From Paludibacter sp. (GTDB lineage Bacteria; Bacteroidota; Bacteroidia; Bacteroidales; Paludibacteraceae): a stretch of DNA of 9,298 bases. The position numbers and the translations under genes are program-made. The notes under the pieces are model-generated. The model saw nothing but the letters and a program-made list of their open reading frames with translations. It was not told the origin of the DNA and made no database searches. The DNA lies in assembly GCA_031284665.1 (NCBI GenBank), contig JAITXR010000233.1:1-9298 (forward strand). Direction: 5' to 3'. Of this stretch, positions 1-6,128 are shown in pieces (the first letter of the stretch is position 1; each line of letters starts with the position of its first letter).

Positions 1-1391
1 TGATGCGCGACCGTATAAAAAACGGCGCAAATATGTTGGATGACCATGTTTTTCAATTCGATTTTCTCAATGATGATTTTTCAAAACTTCCGCAAGGTTT
101 GCAAAATATTATCAACGACACCGAAAAACGTAAAAAATTGGTAATTTATATTAATCCGCCGTATGCGGAAGCAGCAACGAATGCAACAAGCGCAAAGGAT
201 AGAATTAACAAAAGAGGAGTATCTTTTACCGCGACTCAAAAAAAATATTCTCTAAAAATTGGGATAGCAACAAAAGAATTATTTGCGCAGTTTTTCACAA
301 GAATAAAGGGTGAAATTCCTACTGCTATTCTTGCGCAATTTTCAAAATTAAAAATAGTGCAAGGACCAAATTTTTCAAAATTTCGTGATTTTTTTACAGT
401 CGATTTTCTTAATGGTTTTGTTGTTCCTGCCGACACATTCGACAATGTAAGTGGGCAATTTCCAATTGGGTTTATGATATGGAATTTAGATTCTAAAAAT
501 AAAATCCAAAAAATTGAATGTGATATTATTAACAAAAATGCTGAAAATATTGGCAATAAAACATTTTATGCTTACGATGACAATGTTTTTATAACAGATT
601 GGTATAGAAATTATCATACTAGAATAGAAAGCGCACAAAATATTGGTGCAATTGGATTATATGGGAGTGATTTTCAGCATAATAATTTTATTAGAGTAAC
701 GAATATAAAGGAACACCCAAATAGATGGACTTATATTACAAAGGATAATTTAATCGAAACTTGTATTTACTTATCCGTTCGCAAAGTAATTCTTGCCACT
801 TGGCTCAACGACCGCGACCAATTTCTCTATCCAAATGATGGTTGGAAAACCGATGCGGAATTTCAAAACGATTGCCTCGCCTATACACTTTTCAACAACA
901 ATATTCAATCGAAATACGGCGTAAATAATTGGATCCCATTTACCGAAAAAGAAGTAAACGCCCGCGATAAGTTTGAAAGCAATTTTATGACTAATTTTAT
1001 TAACAATAAAAAATCCGAAGTGGTGATTAGAAATACCGGTGGGGGCAGCGGTGGTGGTGGTTATTCCATGCAAATGCAAATGTTCAAGGTGGAGGAGCCA
1101 CAAGTGGAATACCAAAACAAGCCACGCGCATTTTCGATGGACGCAAAAAATGTTTTTGATGCCGGACGTGCTTTATGGAAGTATTACCACGCACAAGCAA
1201 ATTGCAATGTAAATGCCTCGTTGTATGATATTCGCGAATATTTTCAAGGGCGCAACGACAACAGCAAAATGAACAACACCAGCGAAGACGAAAAATATAC
1301 CGAATTAATAGGAAACCTGCGTGATAAATTAAAAATTCTGGCAAAGAAAATAGAATCAAAAGTTTATGAATATGAATTTTTGAAAAAATAA
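1..1391 (+). CDS. N6-adenine DNA methyltransferase, 5'-truncated by window edge
   Basis: Transfers a methyl group from S-adenosylmethionine to adenine in DNA, most likely as the modification part of a restriction-modification system. Seen: the catalytic motif IV NPPY of amino-methyltransferases lies at residues 51-54 counted from the ATG at position 3, preceded by a hydrophobic strand (LVIYI). It is followed by a long region with FSKLK, a PADTFDNVSGQFPIGF stretch and a TWLNDRDQFLYPNDGW stretch, which I recall from a Bacteroidota/Campylobacterota methyltransferase family. The SAM-binding motif I that should precede NPPY is absent and the frame is open to base 1, so the true start is upstream and the ATG at 3 is probably internal. 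A Gly-rich linker (GGGSGGGG, residues 346-353) separates a C-terminal segment rich in Lys/Glu. Codons for roughly residues 80-255 look more AT-rich than the flanks, as is common in target-recognition regions. RhuM follows after 31 bp, probably in one operon. The restriction partner is not visible. Confidence 0.85.
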   Translation, partial: MRDRIKNGANMLDDHVFQFDFLNDDFSKLPQGLQNIINDTEKRKKLVIYINPPYAEAATNATSAKDRINKRGVSFTATQKKYSLKIGIATKELFAQFFTRIKGEIPTAILAQFSKLKIVQGPNFSKFRDFFTVDFLNGFVVPADTFDNVSGQFPIGFMIWNLDSKNKIQKIECDIINKNAENIGNKTFYAYDDNVFITDWYRNYHTRIESAQNIGAIGLYGSDFQHNNFIRVTNIKEHPNRWTYITKDNLIETCIYLSVRKVILATWLNDRDQFLYPNDGWKTDAEFQNDCLAYTLFNNNIQSKYGVNNWIPFTEKEVNARDKFESNFMTNFINNKKSEVVIRNTGGGSGGGGYSMQMQMFKVEEPQVEYQNKPRAFSMDAKNVFDAGRALWKYYHAQANCNVNASLYDIREYFQGRNDNSKMNNTSEDEKYTELIGNLRDKLKILAKKIESKVYEYEFLKK

Positions 1392-1422
1392 AATTGATTG
1401 CTAATTACCAAAAAATAACATT

Positions 1423-2499
1423 ATGGCAAACAAGAACATACCAACAATACGCAGTTCGGCTGCCGAGTATCTGACCTTTGTGGCGGCTACGGGCGACAAT
1501 CCACAGAGCATTGAAATGCGCTACGAAGATGAAAATATCTGGCTTACGCAAAAGATGCTGGCGACGCTTTATGATGTTACTATTGCTAATATTAATCAGC
1601 ATATTAAAAAAATACTTGAAGACAGAGAACTTGATATTTCGGCAACTATTAAAAAATACTTAATAGTTCAAACCGAAGGAAACAGGCAGGTTGAACGCCA
1701 ATTGGAACATTACAATCTTCAAATGATTATCGCCATTGGTTTTAAAGTGAACAACGAGCGGGCGGTGCAGTTTCGCAAATGGGCAAACGGCATTGTAAAA
1801 GAATACACCATTCAGGGTTGGACGATGGATGTGGAGCGGCTCAAAAAAGGCGGAACAGTGCTTACTGATGATTATTTTGAAAAGCAACTCGAAACAATCC
1901 GCGAAATTCGCCTGTCGGAACGCCGTTTTTACCAAAAAATAACCGATATTTATTCCACCGCACTCGATTACGACCCAACGGCAAAAACTACCGAAAATTT
2001 TTATAAAAAAGTGCAAAACAAGTTGCATTGGGCTATTCACAGGCACACGGCAGCCGAACTTATTGTGGAGCGCGCCGATGCCGAAAAGCAAAATATGGGT
2101 TTGCAAACTTGGGAAACTGCGCCTATGGGTAAAATCCGAAAATCAGATGTGGTAATTGCAAAAAATTACTTGACGGGAACGGAAATGCGTGGCTTGGAAC
2201 TCATTGTTTCGGGTTATTTGGACTTTGCGCAACGGCAGGCAGAACGCCGTATTCCAATGACAATGCAGGATTGGGCGCGACATTTGGACAGAATTTTAGT
2301 TGCCGATGGTAATGCGCTTTTGCAAAATGCAGGAAAAATTTCGGCAGAAGTGGCACGCGAACACGCCGAAACCGAATGGGAAAAATTTCGAGTAATTCAA
2401 GACCACCTTTTTGTAAGCGATTTCGACCGATTTATGGAATTGGAAAATACTACTAAGGAAATAAAACAAATTCCGTCAACTAATATAAAGAAAATTTAA
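1423..2499 (+). CDS. rhuM: RhuM family protein (virulence RhuM)
   Basis: Member of the RhuM family, named after a Salmonella pathogenicity-island gene. The biochemical function is not established; members often sit inside restriction-modification and other defence loci. Seen, in order: an N-terminal IRSSAAEYLTF segment; a putative DNA-binding helix pair around residues 38-66 (IWLTQKMLATLYDVTIANIN...); a conserved core GFKVNNERAVQFRKWA (106-121); EIRLSERRFYQKITDIYSTA (161-180, start of a long helical part); LDYDP; and the C-terminal AHAETEWEKFR-like helix (residues 314-323). At 358 residues it is full length for the family. The ATG at 1423 is the natural start: it begins with the typical short polar leader and lies 31 bp after the methyltransferase stop with no promoter in between, so co-transcription is likely. 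The tail after residue 340 (TTKEIKQIPSTNIKKI) is low-complexity, and an in-frame open stretch follows its stop. Family assignment is secure; role in restriction-modification is inference from context. Confidence 0.9.
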   Translation: MANKNIPTIRSSAAEYLTFVAATGDNPQSIEMRYEDENIWLTQKMLATLYDVTIANINQHIKKILEDRELDISATIKKYLIVQTEGNRQVERQLEHYNLQMIIAIGFKVNNERAVQFRKWANGIVKEYTIQGWTMDVERLKKGGTVLTDDYFEKQLETIREIRLSERRFYQKITDIYSTALDYDPTAKTTENFYKKVQNKLHWAIHRHTAAELIVERADAEKQNMGLQTWETAPMGKIRKSDVVIAKNYLTGTEMRGLELIVSGYLDFAQRQAERRIPMTMQDWARHLDRILVADGNALLQNAGKISAEVAREHAETEWEKFRVIQDHLFVSDFDRFMELENTTKEIKQIPSTNIKKI

Positions 2500-2586
2500 A
2501 CAATTGATTTTAGGCATAAAGAATTAGAAACTATTGTCAGTGAAGAAATTATTACGTATCTTCGCGAATCAAAAAAACAATATTAA
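2500..2586 (+). other. 28-codon in-frame open stretch after the rhuM stop (possible remnant)
   Basis: Directly after the TAA at 2497-2499 the same reading frame stays open for 28 codons, to a TAA at 2584-2586. The encoded peptide is charged and helix-like (DFRHKELETIVSEEIITYL...) rather than random AT-rich translation. It has no ATG of its own; the nearest upstream sense codons are ACA ATT GAT. It could be the tail of a longer ancestral RhuM cut by a nonsense change, the 3' end of a deleted neighbouring gene fused in by a deletion, or chance. I do not recognise the peptide. From 2587 to argH at 2723 I see only AT-rich DNA with short AAAATGT-type repeats and no clear terminator. Confidence 0.3.
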
Positions 2587-2722
2587 CAACAGGTACACAT
2601 TAAGTAATGCAAAATGTAAAATGTGAAATTACCGATGTCTCATATCTCCAAAATGAAACACTCATAACAAAATAATTTCGCACGCCTTTGCTTTTTGTTC
2701 ATTACTATAAAATAATAAACAG

Positions 2723-4063
2723 ATGAAAAAACTTTGGGAAAAATCCACTTCCACCACATTGGCAATCGAAGAATTTACGACAGGAAACGACCGCCTGACC
2801 GACCTTTTTCTTGCGCCATTCGACGTGATTGGCTCGATGGCACATATAACAATGCTCTGTAAAGTTGGGCTGTTGACACAAGCCGAACTCCACGTTTTGC
2901 TATCCGAACTCAAGGCAATATATCAAAGGATTGAAAACGGAAATTTTGTTATCGAAAGCGGCGTGGAAGATGTACATTCGCAAATTGAATTGTTGCTGAC
3001 TCAGAAACTTGGCGAGGCGGGTAAAAAAATCCACAGCGGGCGCTCGCGTAACGACCAAGTGCTACTCGACCTGAAACTTTTTGCTCGCTGCGAACTCGAA
3101 AAAACAGTCGTTGCTACCGATGTGTTTCTCGAAACTTTGCTTGCTCAAAGCGAAAAATACAAACACGCACTTTTGCCCGGATACACTCATTTACAAGTTG
3201 CAATGCCATCGTCGTTTGGGTTGTGGTTTGGAGCATACGCCGAAAGTCTTGCCGACGACTTGCAAATGTTGCTTGCCGCTTGGAAAATTGTAAATCGCAA
3301 TCCGCTTGGCTCGGCGGCAGGCTACGGCTCGTCGTTCCCGCTCGACAGGCAAATGACTACCGACCTGCTCGGTTTCGACACAATGAATTACAACTCAATA
3401 TACGCACAAATGGGCAGAGGCAAAATGGAACGTACTGTAACTATGGCACTTGCAGCGGTGGCAGCCACTTTATCGAAACTCGCTTTTGATGCTTGTCTGT
3501 TCAATTCTCAAAACTTTGCATTTATAACTTTGCCGGCAGAATATACAACGGGGTCGAGTATTATGCCTCACAAAAAAAATCCGGATGTATTTGAACTTAT
3601 TCGCGCAAAATGCAATAAAATTCAAAGTCTGCCAAACCAATTATTGCTTATAACCAACAACTTACCTTCGGGATATTTTCGCGATTTACAAATTACAAAA
3701 GACATTTTCATTCCGGCGTTCGACGAAATTTTACAGTGTTTACGCATTGCAACACAAATGCTCGTGAAAATTGAAATTAACGAACACATACTCGATGATA
3801 GTCGTTACGACCTGATTTTCAGCGTCGAAGAAGTAAACAGGCGTGTGATTGATGGCACTCCTTTCCGAGACGCTTACAGGCAAACCGGACTTGAAATTGA
3901 ACAGGGGAAATTTCAGCCCAATAAAAATATTGCGCACACGCATCAAGGCAGTATCGGGAATTTATGCAACAAGCAAATTGCCGATTATAAAAATAATATT
4001 TTGGAGCAATTCAATTTTGAAAACATACATAAGGCTGAAATACAGTTGTTAGAGAGTTTGTAG
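2723..4063 (+). CDS. argH: Argininosuccinate lyase (ArgH)
   Basis: Cytoplasmic homotetrameric enzyme that splits argininosuccinate into arginine and fumarate, the last step of arginine biosynthesis. Seen: the N-terminal substrate-binding region with HSGRSRNDQ (residues 104-112); the TH pair with the general acid/base histidine at 155-156 (PGYTHLQVAMPSS); NPLGSAAGYG (193-201); and the superfamily signature GSSIMPHKKNP (277-287) on the mobile loop carrying the catalytic serine. Length, 446 residues, is normal and no key residue is missing. The start MKKLWEKSTSTT...EEFTTG matches the usual short N-terminus before the conserved EEFT segment. The start codon is preceded by AATAATAAACAG, without a Shine-Dalgarno sequence, as is usual here. 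No other arg gene is in the window, so argH appears to stand alone or to begin its own transcript. I could not find a convincing promoter or terminator for it. Confidence 0.97.
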   Translation: MKKLWEKSTSTTLAIEEFTTGNDRLTDLFLAPFDVIGSMAHITMLCKVGLLTQAELHVLLSELKAIYQRIENGNFVIESGVEDVHSQIELLLTQKLGEAGKKIHSGRSRNDQVLLDLKLFARCELEKTVVATDVFLETLLAQSEKYKHALLPGYTHLQVAMPSSFGLWFGAYAESLADDLQMLLAAWKIVNRNPLGSAAGYGSSFPLDRQMTTDLLGFDTMNYNSIYAQMGRGKMERTVTMALAAVAATLSKLAFDACLFNSQNFAFITLPAEYTTGSSIMPHKKNPDVFELIRAKCNKIQSLPNQLLLITNNLPSGYFRDLQITKDIFIPAFDEILQCLRIATQMLVKIEINEHILDDSRYDLIFSVEEVNRRVIDGTPFRDAYRQTGLEIEQGKFQPNKNIAHTHQGSIGNLCNKQIADYKNNILEQFNFENIHKAEIQLLESL

Positions 4064-4145
4064 TTTATAGATACAAATTGCTTATAATTAACCAATTAAA
4101 TTAAAGTTAAACGTCATTTTGAGATTAACATAACACAAAATTAAT

Positions 4146-4850
4146 ATGATTAAACGACATAAATACACTGAAAAGACACTAATGAGCGACTTTATCAACG
4201 AAGATATTTCGTTGCTCTCTACCGTCTGCCGATTTGGAATTACACTCGGTTTTGGCGACAAAAACATTCAAGAAACCTGCCTTGAAAACGGAATTGACTG
4301 CAATACATTTTTAGTAGCCGTAAATTTTTTGGCTGAAGGTAATTTTGAAATTCAAGAAACGGAAAATATTTCGGTACAAACGTTAATAAACTATTTGAAA
4401 AACGGACATAGTTATTTTATCGACTACAAACTGCCTTCTATCCGCCTCAAACTGATAGATGCTGTGGAAACTACCGACAAAAATATTCCGTATAATGTAG
4501 TGTTTTTGAAGTTTTTCGACGAATATTTTGCCGAAGTACGCAAACATATGGCTTACGAAGACGAAACCGTTTTCCCTTATGTTCTCAAATTGCTGCAAGG
4601 CAAACCGGCAAAAAATTATCGTATTGCCAAGTTTGAAGAACAGCACGGCGATGTGGAATCAAAACTTAGCGAGTTCAAAAATATTATTATCAAATATTAT
4701 CCCGCAAGAGTAACTAATTATATGCTTTGGGACGTGCTGACGGATATTCTGATGTGCGAAAAAGAACTGAATACCCACACTGTGGTGGAGGATTATCTGT
4801 TTGTGCCTGTAATTTCCGAAATTGAACAAAAACTCCAAATTGCACAATAA
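4146..4850 (+). CDS. RIC/YtfE-like hemerythrin-domain protein
   Basis: Predicted cytoplasmic di-iron protein of the hemerythrin/RIC (repair of iron centres; YtfE, ScdA) group. Relatives help repair Fe-S clusters after nitric oxide or peroxide damage. Seen: a set of ligands spaced as in YtfE, namely H88 (NGHSYF), H134 and E138 (HMAYE), H167 (EQHGD), H211 and E215 (HTVVE). The gap from H167 to H211 is 44 residues, as I recall for YtfE. The N-terminal region (about 22-62) looks like the ScdA_N/DUF542 domain, but where YtfE has CCGGK this protein has GFGDK (35-39), so the paired cysteines are missing. The start at 4146 is preferred because the KYTEKTLMSDFINED leader aligns with my memory of Bacteroides homologues; M13 at 4182 is the alternative. 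Its stop overlaps the start of the LuxR gene by one base (TAATG), indicating translational coupling. Fold is confident; repair function is inference. Confidence 0.85.
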   Translation: MIKRHKYTEKTLMSDFINEDISLLSTVCRFGITLGFGDKNIQETCLENGIDCNTFLVAVNFLAEGNFEIQETENISVQTLINYLKNGHSYFIDYKLPSIRLKLIDAVETTDKNIPYNVVFLKFFDEYFAEVRKHMAYEDETVFPYVLKLLQGKPAKNYRIAKFEEQHGDVESKLSEFKNIIIKYYPARVTNYMLWDVLTDILMCEKELNTHTVVEDYLFVPVISEIEQKLQIAQ

Positions 4851-5449
4851 TGGATGCTACACTGAAAATAGCCATCGCAGAACCGTCGGTAATAGTGCGC
4901 AGCGGAGTGGCTTCTGCGCTAAAGCGCATTACGGGTTATCACGTTCAAACATTTGAAATAACGGCTTTCGGTCAAATTGCAAATTACATTAAAATTCATA
5001 AACCTGATATTTTAGTGGTAAATCCGGTCTTCTGGGGAAATATTGATATTAATAAAATAAAGCAGGAAAGCGAGCAGGCAAAACTCAAAATTGTGGCGTT
5101 AACCACAAATATGATTGACGAAAATATTATCAATAATTTTGACGGAAACTTTACGCTTTTTGACACAATAGAGAGCCTTTCGGACAAAATTTTACATCTT
5201 TTTTCAAAAAGTGAAATTACAATCGACACCAAAATATTGAGTCAACGCGAAAAAGAAATACTTGCCTGTCTGGTTAAAGGAATGACTAATAAGGAGATAG
5301 CCCAAACGCTGTTTCTATCGCCACACACTGTAATCACTCATCGCCGCAATATCACCACCAAACTCGAAATTCACAGCACTGCCGGACTGACGGTTTATGC
5401 CATTGTAAACAAAATTATAGAACTCGACGATTTGAAAGGTGGAATGTAA
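4850..5449 (+). CDS. LuxR/NarL-type transcriptional regulator with degenerate receiver domain
   Basis: DNA-binding regulator with an N-terminal receiver-like domain (about 1-118) and a C-terminal LuxR/GerE helix-turn-helix (about 129-194). Seen: the HTH signature LSQREKEILACLVKGMTNKEIA (130-151) and SPHTVITHRRNITTKLEI (157-174). The receiver keeps the fold pattern (IAIAEPSVIVRSGVASAL, DILVVNP, IVALTT) but the phospho-acceptor Asp is Asn58, the usual acidic pair after strand 1 is A10-E11, and the conserved Lys near the end is not visible. Classical phosphorylation is therefore unlikely; it may work constitutively, through a partner or by another signal. No histidine kinase gene is adjacent. 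Coupled by a one-base overlap to the upstream hemerythrin gene, a pairing I recall from Bacteroides genomes, which suggests it responds to the same stress and may control the pair. The ATG at 4850 is supported by the overlap and by the receiver strand starting at residue 5. Confidence 0.88.
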   Translation: MDATLKIAIAEPSVIVRSGVASALKRITGYHVQTFEITAFGQIANYIKIHKPDILVVNPVFWGNIDINKIKQESEQAKLKIVALTTNMIDENIINNFDGNFTLFDTIESLSDKILHLFSKSEITIDTKILSQREKEILACLVKGMTNKEIAQTLFLSPHTVITHRRNITTKLEIHSTAGLTVYAIVNKIIELDDLKGGM

Positions 5450-5461
5450 AATCTGAAAATT

Positions 5462-5974
5462 CTAAGGAATTATTTCGGATATTGCTTTGATTATCTGAAC
5501 ATTACTGCCATCTGCATCCACAATGTGAGTTGCTTGTAAATAAAACGTTTCGCGTTCCGCCAAAGTGCTTGCAATGTACTGTTGAAGTTCGGCATCTGTT
5601 TTGTGGGCAATTAACGGGCGTTTTGTGCTTTTAGTTTTCGCAAGGCGCAAACTTAACTGCTCGGCTGTAAGGCGGAAATAAATCGTAACACCACAAGAAT
5701 TCATAATTTGCATATTATCGAAAAAACACGGAGTTCCGCCGCCGGTAGCAATTATTACATCCTCAAACTCAGCAATTTCGAGCAATGCTTTGTGTTCTAT
5801 TTCGCGAAATTGTGTCTCGCCAAATTGTGCGAAAATATCCGAAATCGATTGGCGATATTTTGATTCAATTACAGTATCCAAATCCAAAAATCCAATGCCA
5901 AGGTGCTCAGCAATGCGTTTGCCAAAGAAACTTTTGCCACTGCCCATATATCCAACTAAAAAAATGCGTGTCAT
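5462..5974 (-). CDS. aroK: Shikimate kinase (AroK)
   Basis: Cytoplasmic kinase that uses ATP to phosphorylate shikimate at the 3-hydroxyl, the fifth step of the pathway to chorismate and aromatic amino acids. Seen (170-residue form): Walker A GYMGSGKS (8-15); the shikimate-binding DLD (31-33) and R57 (FREIE); the Walker-B-like ATGGG (76-80) that also binds substrate; lid-region KRPL (118-121); and R141 near the end (ERETFY). Length is normal for the family. The frame stays open 10 codons further to an ATG at 6002-6004, but the conserved N-terminus MTRIFLVGYMG starts at 5974, and the predicted -7 promoter element at 5993-6000 lies between the two, so the longer start would fall upstream of the transcription start. 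The gene converges on the LuxR gene with only 12 bp between stop codons and is divergent from gdhA. Confidence 0.95.
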   Translation of the reverse strand: MTRIFLVGYMGSGKSFFGKRIAEHLGIGFLDLDTVIESKYRQSISDIFAQFGETQFREIEHKALLEIAEFEDVIIATGGGTPCFFDNMQIMNSCGVTIYFRLTAEQLSLRLAKTKSTKRPLIAHKTDAELQQYIASTLAERETFYLQATHIVDADGSNVQIIKAISEIIP

Positions 5975-5992
5975 ATTCAGGTGATTTTTTTG

Positions 5993-6024
5993 CAAAAATA
6001 ACAAAAAGTAAACTGCACATCAAT
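5993..6024 (-). promoter_or_regulatory. Bacteroidota-type promoter for aroK
   Basis: Read on the minus strand, ATTG (+ strand 6021-6024) is followed after exactly 20 nt by TATTTTTG (+ strand 5993-6000). The latter is a full match to the -7 consensus TAnnTTTG, and the former matches three of four bases of the -33 TTTG. The expected start of transcription is near 5986-5988, giving a 5' leader of only about 13 nt before the ATG at 5974. The motif fit is direct observation; activity is inferred. Confidence 0.55.
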
Positions 6025-6091
6025 CGTAATTTGTCATTTTAAGTAAATTTATACAATTTTTATACAGTTCAACAATTTTTTTTTATTATTA

Positions 6092-6108
6092 TTGTACTCG
6101 AAATACAA
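6092..6108. promoter_or_regulatory. Short dyad TTGTA-N7-TACAA upstream of gdhA
   Basis: A 5-bp inverted repeat (TTGTA at 6092-6096, TACAA at 6104-6108) lies 20 bp before the gdhA ATG. It could be an operator, and its first half overlaps an imperfect -33 (ATTG, 6091-6094). With a 19-nt spacer this would pair with TAAATTTT (6114-6121), an imperfect -7. That reading puts the start of transcription almost at the ATG, which makes it doubtful. Short dyads like this are frequent in AT-rich DNA. Confidence 0.2.
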
Positions 6109-6128
6109 ACTTCTAAATTTTATAAACT

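Noticed and set aside
771..1359. Minus-strand ORFs of 114 and 91 codons opposite the methyltransferase
   Set aside because: Composition rich in His/Leu/Cys from the reverse of a conserved coding region; the plus frame carries the family motifs.
1660..2106. 148-codon minus-strand ORF opposite rhuM
   Set aside because: Antisense to a clear RhuM coding sequence, hydrophobic and Phe/His-rich as expected for a shadow frame; no recognisable domain.
2587..2722. Promoter for argH (for example TAATTTCG at 2673-2680)
   Set aside because: The -7 match has a mismatch and no TTTG-like -33 lies 19-21 nt upstream.
5975..6004. Longer aroK start (ATG at 6002-6004) adding 10 residues
   Set aside because: The family N-terminus starts at MTRIFLVGYMG, and the predicted -7 box (5993-6000) lies between the two ATGs, so the longer start would not be on the transcript.
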